Assembly: GCA_023245855.1 (NCBI GenBank)
Contig: JAHFJL010000002.1
Coordinates: 1 to 36,988, forward strand
From: a bacterium
GTDB taxonomy: Bacteria > Patescibacteriota > Gracilibacteria > Absconditabacterales > Absconditicoccaceae
Direction of reading: 5' to 3'
DNA: 36,988 nt
Under the pieces are notes generated by a model. The model saw only the letters and a program-made list of their open reading frames with translations, did no database searches and was not told the DNA's origin. This document shows positions 1 to 9,197 of this stretch, piece after piece. A program made the position numbers and the translations under genes. The stretch's first letter is position 1, and each line of letters begins with the position of its first letter.

Positions 1-1054
1 AGAAGAAAATGGTATGCCGTATTGATAATTAGAAGACCAAGGAGAATTGATAGCAAAGTATGATGAAGATGTGGTCTCTATCCAAGCGTTATTTATAGAA
101 GTCCTATAATATATTCTAAAAATGAGGTTATCTGTAAAGTTAGTGACTGTATTATTGTTGGTATCACGAGCTACAACGCTAAGATCAACTCGGTTGAAAG
201 TGCTAGGAGAAGAATTATCTGTAGTTACTGCGAAGTTATCAATATTAGTATTGTTGTAATTATTATTATTGTTGTTTGTATTGTTTACGTAGAAGATGAT
301 CTCTTTGTAGATAGAAGAGTTGTTGGAATCATATACTCTAACTTTGTAATCATAACTGCTGTTTGTAAATTGGATGAAGTTAGAGAGGTAAGCGTATCCG
401 TTGTTGGAAGTATTGAATGTATATCCGTAATAATTGTAGTTAGAATTCATCGTATAATAACTAGAAGAACTTGTTTGATACCAAGAGTTGTTGTTAGCAT
501 TACCATAATAGACTTGGAATTTAACCGTGTCAGAGAAATTGTTGATGATAGAGTTGTTATAATCACGAGCTTGGATATTCAAATTCACATATTGATAGGT
601 TGCAGGAGTAGAATCGTCAGTAGTCAGAGAAAAATTATTTAGATTACCATTACTTGTATTATTATTGTTGTTATTATTGTTGTTTGCATTGTTTACGTAA
701 AAAATAATCTCTTTGTAGATAGAAGAGTTGTTAGCGTCATATACTCTTACTTTGTAGTCGTAACTGCTGTTTTTGAATTGAATGAAGTTAGAGAGGTAAG
801 CGTATCCGTTGTTGGAGGTGTTGAATGCATATCCGTAATTATTGTAACTAGAGTTGATTGCATAATAATTGGAAGATGATGTCTGTGTCCATGAATTCGT
901 GTTTGCGTTACCATAATATACTCTGAAATTTACCGTGTCCGTAAAGTTGGTGATGATATAATTGTTGTAGTCACGAGCTTGGATATTTAAGTTTACGTAT
1001 TGATAGGTCGTAGGGGAGGAATTGTTTGTAGATAGAGAGAAATTGTTAAGGGTA
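1..1054 (-). repeat. Tandem ~400-bp coding repeats with Asn-codon linkers
   Basis: Three in-frame copies (third truncated by the edge) of a ~360-bp domain-coding unit sit inside the surface-protein gene. They are separated by AAC/AAT-rich linkers at about 658-700 and 245-290. Copies 1 and 2 are nearly identical at nucleotide level. Copy 3 has diverged, which suggests recent duplication of the inner unit. Confidence 0.85.
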
Positions 1055-1503
1055 GTATTTGTCGTGTTTGTAACAGTATTTGAAGCATTATCATCTATTC
1101 GTCCGCCATTATTAAAGTCATATGTCCATTGAGGATAGGTTCGTTGACTATCATTGTTTGGCTTATTATTCCGATTTATAGGTGCAGCTTCGCTATATCT
1201 GATCCAAAGCTTGATTTTCCCCATTATTGTTTGGTTATAGGAAAATTGCCCATTACATGAAGAAATGCTTCTAAGGTTAGAATCTGGAGTCATAAGGTCA
1301 CATCTCAGATTAGATGATGCCCCTCCATTTGTTGTAGTAGTCATTTGTCGTTGATTGGTGCCTGCCTTCGTAATGTTTACACATGCAGTTACGCCATTAG
1401 AAAATGTCACATTTTCACAATTGGTGGTGTTTGCAGAAACGATTGACGTAAGTCATCCAAATATTCATCAGATAAGACTTAGGCTTAATAAAAACTTTTT
1501 CAT
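1..1503 (-). CDS. Secreted repeat-domain surface protein (5' part; C-terminus beyond left edge)
   Basis: The ATG at 1503 opens an uninterrupted frame to the window edge (501 codons seen). The N-terminus is a signal peptide, with MKKFLLSLSL followed by a Gly-rich hydrophobic stretch using three UGA glycines and a likely cleavage near VSA. After a unique Cys-containing region of about 140 residues come near-identical modules of about 120 residues, at roughly 1050-690, 650-290 and 250-1 (the last cut). Each begins NFSL/NFAVTT, carries YVNLNIQARDYNN, NFTDTVNFRVYYG and YDYKVRVYD, and ends IIFYVNN. Modules are joined by poly-Asn linkers. Alternating hydrophobic and Ser/Thr/Asn/Tyr residues suggest beta-sandwich (Ig/FN3-like) folds. 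This is probably a cell-surface adhesin or stalk. The family is inferred from architecture only. A TTGACA promoter lies just upstream. Confidence 0.85.
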
Positions 1504-1540
1504 GAGCGATACAATAAACGGATAAATATTATCAACATAA

Positions 1541-1568
1541 TACATACTTTTTTTACTGATTTTGTCAA
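1541..1568 (-). promoter_or_regulatory. Sigma70-type promoter for the surface protein
   Basis: On the minus strand TTGACA (1568-1563) is followed after 16 nt by TATGTA (1546-1541), about 40 bp before the ATG at 1503. The -35 is perfect and the -10 is approximate. Confidence 0.5.
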
Positions 1569-1638
1569 GTATTATTTGTTGATACTTTGGAGCTAATATA
1601 TATATTTTCACTGATTTTTATCTACTCAATATTTTCTC

Positions 1639-2082
1639 ATGCGTTTTTTGTGAATGTTCTTTAAATATCTCTTACGATCTGCGTTTTCTATCATTATTTT
1701 TTTGCTCTTTATCTGATGGGCAAAAATGAACTGGAATATCTGATCATATATCAATTTTTTGGATGGTACGACTTGGTCTGTATTTCATCGATCCCAACCT
1801 GCTACTCGAGTAGATCCTTTTTGGCCGCATGAACAATTTTCTGGTAGTATCTCTGATGTATTCTCCGATCCTTCTGGAGATAGCGGAACTTCGTGATTGG
1901 ATGTCTACGATCCTAATTTTGGATCAGATTTAAATAGTTTTTCAGGTGAAGATACCTCTGGTGAGGATCAAAGTTACTGATTTACTGCTTCCGGACAAGC
2001 TTCTCATACTACAGATTCTTCTGGCGGTACTTCTCAATCAGCGCTCCTTAATCTTATCAAACAACATGAAAATACTAAATAA
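1639..2082 (+). CDS. Small membrane-anchored protein of unknown function
   Basis: This 147-aa protein uses UGA glycines at residue 5 and elsewhere and ends in TAA. Residues 6-26 form one hydrophobic segment (FFKYLLRSAFSIIIFLLFIG) after a short basic N-terminus. The remainder is acidic and rich in Gly, Ser and Asp (for example SDPSGDSGTSG and SGEDTSGED), with a more helical end LLNLIKQHENTK. It looks like a signal-anchored protein with a flexible extracytoplasmic tail. I do not recognise a family. The gene points away from the divergent surface-protein gene and precedes the SufB/D-like gene by 77 bp. The start is the first ATG, and no clear Shine-Dalgarno is visible. Confidence 0.7.
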
Positions 2083-2118
2083 TGAATGATGAATAATGAA
2101 TGATGAATAATGATGGAA
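2083..2118 (+). repeat. Short direct repeat ATGAATGATGAATA
   Basis: Two and a half tandem copies of a 14-bp unit (ATGAATGATGAATA) follow the stop of the preceding gene directly. No function is visible. Confidence 0.6.
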
Positions 2119-2128
2119 CTTTTTTATA

Positions 2129-2154
2129 AGGCGAATGCTATTCGCCCCTACAAA
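2129..2154. repeat. Hairpin with CCCCTACAAA tail
   Basis: GGCGAAT-gct-ATTCGCC forms a 7-bp stem followed by CCTACAAAAC. The same layout (a stem ending in CC, then CTACAAA) recurs at 9965-9998 and 20311-20340, with different stem sequences that remain self-complementary. Confidence 0.6.
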
Positions 2155-2159
2155 ACAAC

Positions 2160-2825
2160 ATGAAACTTCTTCAAAATAATATATTTCAGCCTGTTTCTGT
2201 CTCTTCTGGTCAGCGTTTGGAGCTTGTGGATATTTTTTCTGGTCCTGGCAAAAAGAGCATCGAACTTGATGCTCATAGCTCGTTGACCTATCTCGTTATA
2301 GGCTCAGATGCTGATATCCATATCGATCTTGTGACTAGATGATCGGCATGCTCTTGTACTCTTTTTGCGTTGTTTTTTTCTGATGCGAAACGTCCGCTAA
2401 CAGGATCGCTTAAAGTTTCGCTTAATCATTCCCATACTTCAGCCAATGTAGAACTCATCTCTTTTCTCTACGATGGAGCGCAGATCCATATTGATTGATC
2501 TATCGATATTTGAAAAAATATTGATCAGGTGCATGCGCGTCTGCTCGAGCAGAATGTGGTCTTGGGTCAGAATATCTCTCTTAAAACGTTGCCTCAGCTC
2601 AATGTTGCTTCAGCTCAGGTTCGTGCTTCGCATGGTGCTAATCTCGATAGGCTCGATGAACAGAAACTTTTTTATATGATGAGCAGGGGATTGACTCAGC
2701 AACAATCCCAGCAATTGCTTGTGGATGGATATATCAATCTCGCATTGGCTTCTTTGAGTGAATTTTCTGAAGATGAAGTTGCTGATATCCGTGAAAAGTT
2801 AAATATGCTGCAAAATAAAATTTAA
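2160..2825 (+). CDS. Minimal SufB/SufD-core Fe-S assembly protein
   Basis: This 221-aa protein contains the SufB/D beta-helix core. The C-terminal part reads QVRASHGANLDRLDEQKLFYMMSRGL and then a helix of the type SQQLLVDGYI. This is the hallmark end of SufB/SufD (SHGATVG..DEEQLFYL.SRGL..EEA). Upstream are short strands and the segment SLNHSHTSANVEL. Canonical SufB/SufD are about 400-480 residues, so only the core and C-terminal helices remain. UGA codes Gly at 2340, 2511 and 2523. In the Suf pathway the core family scaffolds nascent clusters with the SufC ATPase, but no sufC, sufB partner or sufS is in the window. Function as a true scaffold is therefore inferred. Overlapping frames here are shadows. 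Confidence 0.8.
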
Positions 2826-2827
2826 TT

Positions 2828-2941
2828 TATCACATAGGAATTTCAAAAATTCCTATTCAGCTACGCTGGATAAAAACGACGTCAAGGTCCTTAGCGTAGT
2901 CTAAGGGTAAACTTCTTTTGGAAGTTTCGGCGTCTTATTTT
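2828..2941. repeat. Interspersed structured repeat, family A, copy A1
   Basis: Begins TATCACATAGGAATTT and ends GGCGTCTTATTTTA. Hairpins in order: ATAGGAATTT/AAATTCCTAT (2834-2856), CAGC-tac-GCTG (2858-2868), then an outer GACG/CGTC stem enclosing CCTTAG/CTAAGG and AAACTTC/GAAGTTT. Other copies are at 18375, 23893 and 25325. Confidence 0.85.
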
Positions 2942-2945
2942 AATA

Positions 2946-2966
2946 TTGGGGCTTATCTCGCCCCAA
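2946..2966. other. Perfect 7-bp hairpin
   Basis: TTGGGGC-(ttatctc)-GCCCCAA forms a strong stem between repeat A1 and the truncated repeat B0. It could be part of a composite element. No U-run follows directly. Confidence 0.55.
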
Positions 2967-2974
2967 ACCCCTAG

Positions 2975-3182
2975 TTTTTTTAAACGCTCCGCTAGGGTAA
3001 CTTTTGCCTAGTCGCAAAAGTCACCAAAAAGACTTTCAGCCAGACTCAAAACTCTATACGAATATTTCAAATATGTGTTTCCTACCAACTCGCCTCCGTC
3101 CCACCTTTGGCGGGTCCCACATCCGGCTCGTTTCATTTAATTTCTTCGTCTAAGTTATGATTACCGTCTCGTAGAGAGTCTG
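2975..3182. repeat. Truncated family-B repeat (B0) and GC-richer tail
   Basis: AAACGCTCCGCTAGGGT and the stem ACTTTTGC/GCAAAAGT (3000-3021), then CACCAAAAAG, match the first ~70 bp of the family-B element. The following stretch to 3182 is richer in G+C than its surroundings, with a small CCCACC/GGCGGG hairpin near 3098, and does not match the other B copies. I see no gene in 2826-3242. Confidence 0.6.
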
Positions 3183-3242
3183 GTGTTTTATTTTAATAAT
3201 TTATTTTCTTGTATACATAACAATATTCTGTATATTTTTTCT

Positions 3243-3983
3243 ATGCATCGTAAACTATTTACATTTCTAAGATTTTTTTTGGTGGTAGCTGCCTTGGGGG
3301 TGGCGGTTTTTTTGGCGTTTTTTAGCTCGTCTAGCAAGAGTGCGGATCATAGGATAGTTTTCGTACTTGATATCAATAGGACGATGAATACTCAGGATGT
3401 GCTTTTGAATGCAAAAAATATTTCCAGACTTCAAGCTGCCAAACATATCATTGCAACAACTCTTTTGGCTGATCCTCATTCTTCGTATGGGCTTGTTCTT
3501 TTTAATGCGGGTGCTGAGTATATTCTTCCTCCTACGTTTGATACCTGAACATTCCTCCTTTATCTCAATGATGTCACTACAAATTTATTGCCTGATTGAA
3601 CCAAAGATTTTGCACAGCTTACTTTATTTCTTCATTCTAATCTCAGTACGACTTATCTCATTCTCTCTGATTTTGATGCTGTATATAACGGAAAAGTCAG
3701 TCTTCCTGCTTCTACTTCGTTGCTTGGTATGTGATCATCAGCTTGAGCGCAAGTAAGAACTTCCAATGGAATCCTGTATTATGATAACGGAAAATCTGTA
3801 TTCAGCGCTCGTAATGATCAATTCGCTCATACGTTAGGGTTTCCGTACACTTCTCTTTCAGATCTTACTGCTTTTTCTCCTCAGAAACTCTTGTTTCATG
3901 GGCTGGTTACTTTAAACACTATTCAATATCTCCGAATATATGCGCTTTTGTGAGTGCTTGTGATTTTAGCTGTTTTATTGTAA
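3243..3983 (+). CDS. Membrane-anchored von Willebrand factor A domain protein (BatA/B-like)
   Basis: This 246-aa protein starts with a basic segment and TM helix (MHRKLFTFLRFFLVVAALGV). A vWA-like domain opens RIVFVLDINRTM and contains SRLQAAKHIIATTLL, YGLVLFNAGAEYILPP and TTYLILSDFD. It ends with a second TM segment (ALLGVLVILAVLL). The MIDAS-type loop is degenerate (DxNxT instead of DxSxS), so metal binding is uncertain. UGA Gly codons occur at 3546, 3597 and 3729 onward. An upstream in-frame ATG at 3183 would add residues without a known counterpart. I prefer 3243 because it starts at the signal anchor. The next gene follows after 7 bp, so the pair is probably an operon. BatA/BatB-type aerotolerance or envelope function is only suggestive. 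Confidence 0.75.
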
Positions 3984-3990
3984 TTCTGTG

Positions 3991-4452
3991 ATGTCAGACT
4001 TTTCGTTCTTAGCGATCCCCAATATTGAAGGTATGCGTATATGATGGTATATTCAGGTTTTTGGTATTGTGATTTTGTTCGGCGTCTGTTTTTTTTTCGT
4101 GGTGTATTTTTGGATCAAATATCGTAGAGAGAGGCAGCTTCTCCGTCATCTTACTACGTTCGATCATCGTACTCAAGCATTGGAAAAGGATCTTTTTTTG
4201 CAAAAGATAACTTCTGCATCCGGCAAACAATGCGTCGTATTATTCATTGAATATCTGGAAAAATTTGTTACAAGTGATGCCACCGGTGTTAGACCGTTGC
4301 AAGCGTACGCGAATTTGTCGGAACTCTTGGTCCCTCAAGGGTTCACGGAAAAGGAAGTTGAAGCGCTTGAACATGTTTTGTATGCTGATACAACGCTTTC
4401 TAAAGATCTAAAGATAAAAATAGACCAATACTGCGTGGCAAAAATAGATTAA
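3991..4452 (+). CDS. Small single-TM protein downstream of the vWA gene
   Basis: The 153-aa product has an N-terminal extracytoplasmic stretch, a TM helix at about residues 20-42 (IQVFGIVILFGVCFFFVVYFW), then the basic IKYRRERQLLRHL and a soluble helical domain of about 100 residues. It lies 7 bp after the vWA gene and is probably co-transcribed with it. One UGA Gly occurs in MRIGWY. The C-terminus KIDQYCVAKID stops inside a 24-bp tandem repeat. A one-base change (CAA to TAA) sets this end, and the frame stays open in sense through two more repeat units apart from one further such stop (see findings). No family was recognised. Confidence 0.7.
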
Positions 4453-4521
4453 TACTTCGTGATGAAAATAGATTAATACTTCGTGAGAAAAATAGACCAA
4501 TGCTACGCGACAAAAATAGAC
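4416..4521 (+). repeat. 24-bp tandem repeat, 4.4 copies, at gene 3' end upstream of dnaA
   Basis: Units begin at 4416, 4440, 4464 and 4488 with a partial at 4512, each of the form AAAAATAGAYYAATRCTDCG plus four bases. The period of 24 preserves reading frame and the first unit is coding (KIDQYCVA). The array ends 38 bp before dnaA, a position where initiator-binding iterons would not be surprising, but the units do not resemble DnaA boxes. Confidence 0.85.
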
Positions 4522-4558
4522 AAAAAATAATCATTCATTTATTTTGTAGTTTTCGAGT

Positions 4559-6037
4559 ATGCTTATCGATATGGTAGAACAATATGATGAAGAGAAAAAA
4601 GCATTGTTTCGCGGAGTCTGGGAAAGAACACTTTTGCATCTCGCTCAACAACAGGATCATAAAAAGATTCTCTCTTTTTTGTGTAAAGTGGGGATCATAG
4701 ATATCGATGAACACGATAAAATCGTTGTTTTTGGCGTTCCTAACGAGTTTGTACTTACCCAAGCGAAGAAATTTTTTTCCAAAGCGCTCAAAGAGTCCGT
4801 AAATGAAGTCTACAACGAGCAATTTTCCATCAAGTTTGTAGTCTATTCAAAATTTTCTACCAGCAATGATCTGCTTCTTGATCTCAAGAAAGTCCTTAAT
4901 ATCAAGGAAACCAAACATTCTGAATTCACCGTAGAAAAAAAATCAATCAAAAAAGAATTATCTGAATTTTTCGGCATTTTGTTTGATCCGAAATTTACGT
5001 TCGATACTTTCGTCGTCTGAGCTACCAACAACATCGCATTTTCTGCTGCTAAAGCGGTAACTGCTCAACCATGACAAGCATACAACCCTTTGTTTCTGTA
5101 TGGGAGCGTAGGGCTTGGAAAAACGCATCTGATGCAAGCGATAGGGAACGATATCATGGCGAGATATCCGGAAAAAGTCGTCGTATATCTGCCGACGAGC
5201 AAACTTATCGATGAAATCGTCACCGCGATCAAAAGCAATAAGCTGACAAATGTGCTCAAGAAGTTTGATGACGTTGATGTCCTGCTTATCGATGACGTGC
5301 AATTCCTTGCAGACAAAGATAAAACTCAAGAGATATTCCACAATATCTTCAATGATTTCCAACTCAAAAATAAACAGATTATCCTTTCTTCAGATCGTCC
5401 TCCCAGAGAGCTTGTGCATATCGAACCTAGACTCAAAAGCCGTTTTGCGTTAGGGCTTGTAGCTGATATCAAATCACCGGATTTTGAAACAAGGATTGCT
5501 ATCCTTCAATCTAAGCTTATGAGTAAAGGTGAAGATATGGATTTTAATTTACTTGAAGTTATCGCAAAACATATCAAAGAGAATGTTAGAGAGCTTGAAT
5601 GAGCGCTCAATATCTTGCTCAGCAGAAAAGCGATCATGCATAAAGAGATCGAACAAAAAGATGTCTATGAATGCCTCAGGACGCTGGGTTATGTCGTAGA
5701 GCAGAGCTCAGATGCAACAGAAACAGCTATCCAATCCAATAGCAAAAGCACAAAGAATTTTGATGCGTTGGTGGCTATGGTTGCTCAGTATTATGGGATA
5801 TCTGTCCAAGAATTGAAATCTGAATCCAGAAAAAAAGAGATCACGAATGCACGTCAGATATTGATGCTTTTGGCTAAAAAATATTTCACCTGGACCTTAG
5901 AGAGGATAGGGGATCACTTTGGTGGAAAGGGTCATGCGACCGTCATCTATGCTATCAATAATATCGAAAAGAAAGTGAAACAAGACCAGGATATGGCTCA
6001 TGATTATGAAGTCTTTGTTGACTGGTTAGGGAAATAG
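4559..6037 (+). CDS. dnaA: Chromosomal replication initiator DnaA
   Basis: The 492-aa protein has all four DnaA domains: N-terminal interaction domain, linker, AAA+ core with Walker A GSVGLGKT (182-189) and Walker B LLIDDVQFL (~244-252), and the C-terminal helix-turn-helix. UGA encodes Gly at residue 154 (FDTFVVGATN, normally FVxGxxN), 172 (QPGQAYNPLFLYG) and 348 (RELEGALN). All three are positions where other DnaA proteins have Gly, which is the clearest proof of the code here. The DNA-binding signature at 455-465 reads GGKGHATVIYA, where many DnaAs have RDHTTV or RDHST. The gene ends in TAA followed by a strong terminator. It probably forms its own unit after the small membrane-protein gene. 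Confidence 0.97.
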
Positions 6038-6053
6038 ATTTTGTTTATCGAAG

Positions 6054-6079
6054 ACGGTTCGTGAGAGCCGTTTTTTTTA
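6054..6079 (+). terminator. Rho-independent terminator of dnaA
   Basis: ACGGTTC-gtga-GAGCCGT (one G-U pair) is followed at once by eight T residues, 17 bp after the dnaA stop. Confidence 0.85.
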
Positions 6080-6087
6080 ATATTTGT

Positions 6088-6405
6088 GATATAATTAAAC
6101 TTTTTTTTTGTGATTTATTTTCCAAAAAATTATTATTTTCTCCTTATTTTTTTAAAAACGCTTCGCTTGGACTTTCTTTTGTCTGGCCACAAAAGAACCC
6201 TTTGACTTCGCAAAGGACAAGAGCAAAAAGGCTTTTCTCTCGCCATCAGAGCAATATCATGGACATTTTATATCACATACCGTTCATTATCCCTCTCTCC
6301 TGTCTAACGACAAACGGATATTCGGGATGTCACGATTGGACTACGGTGTATGCTGTTAGATTGATGGCTCAAACTCCTAAATCAATTATTATATACTTTA
6401 ATTAT
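6088..6405. repeat. Interspersed structured repeat, family B, copy B1
   Basis: The copy runs from a TATAATTAAA-like start through a T-rich stretch, AAAAACGCTTCGCT, hairpin H1 TTCTTTTGT/ACAAAAGAA (6174-6197), an inserted hairpin module shared with repeat A2 (about 6202-6224), GCAAAAAGGC, H2 (ATGGAC...GTTCAT) and H3 TGTC-taac-GACA (6301-6312), and ends near CAATTATTA. It fills the gap between dnaA and the end of the convergent gene at 6414. An apparent + strand reading frame here is not conserved between copies. Confidence 0.85.
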
Positions 6406-6413
6406 GCCTTATC

Positions 6414-8540
6414 TTATATTCCTGCTAGATTTTTTTCTAGATTGCTATCCGCTTTTCGTGACTTGTATTTGTCGGTAAAGGTGTCGGAAAATTCGTTGCT
6501 ATGCTGTTCGATAGTTTCATCTTTTTCCATGATGGTGTTTATCTTCTCTAATGCTCAAAGATCAACGATTCATTGGTCGTTGCTGATGATACCATACAAT
6601 GTCGTATAATCGATCTTATCGTTTGTTGTTCAAATCCTTTCTCGATTGTCTGCGCTTTCTTCCATCGCTTTCTGATTGAATAATTCTTTGATGAGCGGTT
6701 CTTTGCATCATTTTTTTTCATCTTGGATTCTGTCGGTGGTGATATGTGCGTTGAATTTTTCGAAAGCGTCTCTGATTTGGATATATTGCCCTGAATTTTT
6801 GTAATAGTCTAAGCTTTTATCGATGATAGACAATAATTTGTGTTGGTTGGGCTTGGTCTCTTTGGCAAATGATTGCGTTTGTCCGTCTTCCGCTTTCACT
6901 CATAGATTATCAAAGATATATCAAATATTCTCCTGCATCGCAAGATTTTTTTCGTTATATTTTTCTATGTAATATTTGTTAAGCTCTTGATGAGAGAATT
7001 TTTTTGGCAATTCATCGTTTAAGTTTTGTACTAATGTTGTTTGATATCCTTCTAGATCTTTTACATCATTATGTTCTAGTATGCCTTTGATATCTGTTGT
7101 TTTCGCTGTATCTGATAATTCTTTCAATGTCGGCAGATTGGTCGGCAAGGTAAACTTTCATCAGTTCTTTTGTCCTATTTGATAGATACCGTCCTGATCG
7201 AGATGTACCACATCATCCATCTGCAGTTTTCCTGTCTCCATATCATAATAGAATCCGGTATTATACCCGTTTATCGTTCAATTAAGGTTAACCGTTTTGT
7301 TGTCGATGCTGATATCGTTTTTTACGTTCAGTTTAAAATCTTTTGCAAAATTCTCTTCATGGATATTGGTGCTATCGAAATATCCTGCCAATCCTTTGAA
7401 AACGTTGGCTACGATCCTTTCTTTCATGGTCGTATTTGTGATCTCTCTGATTTTTTGTTTTCCGTTATCGACTAGATTTTTTATGTTTTCACTGATTTGT
7501 TTATAGGTATCTTCACCTGCGTCTTGTTTGAGTTTTTCTGTATTGATTGTTCCCTCTTTCATATAATCTCCGATAGCGATATTCTTGCCTGCCTTCTTGA
7601 GTGCTGCGTTAAATCAGTTTTCAATATCTTCTTTTTTGTATGCCACTTTGAGGATGTTCGCATCCGAAATACCTAGTTTCCCAAAGCTTTCATCGTTCAG
7701 GATATTTTCACCGGTATCTATGTAGTTTTGTATAGATTTTACTTCAAGTATTTGGTCTTGATCGGTTTGCAGGTCGCTGAGTTTATCGGTTTTCGTTTCT
7801 TTGTTTTTGAAACCGCTTTCATAGATGGAGGTTGGAACATCCACTTGGATATCGATATCGAGAAGCTTATTGAGCTTGTTAAATTCTTTGATGAATTCTA
7901 CTCTTTGGGGGAGCGGTAGATCGTTGTTTTGTGAGAGTTTTTGGGCGGTGAATAAATTTTTTGCATAATTATTTGGTGAGATACTGGCTGCATCTAGCTG
8001 TTTTTTTATTGAACCCAATAATGCTCAATTCTGTTGTATAAATATTTTTAGTTCTTCGTCTTTTGGTTTGTATTTGTCTGGGATCTCTGTGTAGAGTTTG
8101 TTGATGTTTTCTTTTGATTGATTGATTTTTATTTCTTTGTCTTGTTCTAATTTTTCTTTGTCTCTTACTGTTTCTTCTTTGTTTTTTACTAATTCTTCTT
8201 TATTTTTATTGTTAATTTCATCTTTTATTATTTTTATTATTCTTTGTAGTTCTTCTTCTGATTTTTCTTCTGATAAAATGATAGGATCGGTCTGTAATAA
8301 TATATTAAAAGCTTGTGATCATTTTGAATATACATCATTTACTTTTTCTGTATCCAATTTTTCTAAAATTTTTTGTATATTTTTTTCATTTGTCTTAGGA
8401 TATTTTTGCATAACTTCATTATGAATATTTTGTAATTCTGGATTAGTATATTTTACTTTTTTATCAAAATTTTCTGTCACTTTGGGTGATTCTTTTTTAG
8501 GTTCATTTACTTCTGTTTGTAAGAGTTCTCCAAAGGGCAT
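6414..8540 (-). CDS. Large charged/coiled-coil protein of unknown function (708 aa)
   Basis: The frame from ATG 8540 to TAA 6414 is continuous only with UGA = Gly (for example at 8319, 7614, 7278, 7152-7155 and 6708). There is no signal peptide or TM helix. Residues ~85-170 are Lys/Glu-rich helix (EEKSEEELQRIIKIIKDE, then KNKEE and RDKEK runs), probably coiled coil. Then come mixed helical parts and a more strand-like middle (NGYNTGFYYDMETGKLQMDD, LDQDGIYQIGQKNGGKFTLP). No catalytic motif or family was recognised. It is the last gene of an operon with the 208-aa and 109-aa genes, 22 bp after the former. A large cytoplasmic structural or effector-like protein is possible, but that is inference. 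Confidence 0.75.
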
Positions 8541-8562
8541 CCTATTGTTTTAATTAAAATAC

Positions 8563-9189
8563 TTATTTGTTAAGATATTGTTTGTATACATCTTCTATTT
8601 GTTGTAATAGTTTTAGTGTTTCATCTAATTTTTTATTTTTTTCATCTAATTTTTTATTTTTTTCATCCAGTTTTTTATCTTCTTTATCTAACTTAATTGT
8701 TTTAATATTTTGTATATACATTTTACAATAAGTACCAAATATTCGTTTGGTTGATTTGTTTTTATTTATTTCTTGAAAAGCTTGTTTTCCCAGTGCTGTT
8801 GTTTGAAAAGGATCTAAAAATGCTGTAGTGAATATTGCTTTTTCATAAGCTTTACTTGATGTTTCTCGAATATCACAAATTGTAAGATACGTCGCTGGTC
8901 GACTAGGAGATTTAATGCTTCTATGTCGCATGGTATCAAAATCTTTCATCTCTGCAGGTGTAAGAAATGTTCACTTCAAAAAAAAGTTTTTTATCTCTGT
9001 GGTGTCTGGCACTGTTTTGGCTGCATGTATTGTGGTAGTTTTGTTATTTGTTTGTGCTTGTGTATTTTCAACGTTCCCCAAAACGGTAGCTAAGGTGAGC
9101 GCTACTGCAGGTATGATATATTTCCCGTGTTTGGTTGCTGTCTGGATCCGTTTTTTTGGCTTGTTGAGCATTTGTGTGGGGGATAACAA
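8563..9189 (-). CDS. Exported or anchored protein with KLDEKNK repeats
   Basis: This 208-aa product reads through one UGA Gly (8971). The N-terminus is basic (LNKPKKRIQTATKHGK) followed by a hydrophobic stretch IIPAVALTLATVLG and NTQAQ, a plausible signal peptide or anchor. The middle (TPAEMKDFDTMRHRSIKSP, KQAFQEINKNKS) is unassigned. The C-terminus holds three copies of the heptad KKLDEKN and then LLQQIEDVYKQYL, a coiled coil. An internal ATG at 8949 would lose the export signal, so I chose 9189. It is the second gene of the operon, 8 bp after the 109-aa gene. Confidence 0.7.
8621..8683 (-). repeat. 21-bp tandem coding repeat (heptad)
   Basis: Three tandem 21-bp units (first two identical, third diverged) encode the KKLDEKN heptads of the 208-aa protein. 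They are multiples of three, so the coiled coil can grow or shrink without a frameshift. Confidence 0.8.
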
Positions 9190-9197
9190 ATAAATTC

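Noticed and set aside
370-642. Plus-strand frame inside the surface-protein gene
   Set aside because: Its repetitive Val/Ile/Arg content is the antisense of Asn/Tyr/Thr codons of the minus-strand repeat protein.
4559-6037. dnaA and many other genes as pseudogenes broken by stop codons
   Set aside because: All interruptions are UGA, none UAA or UAG, and they fall on conserved glycines. Table 25 restores full-length proteins.
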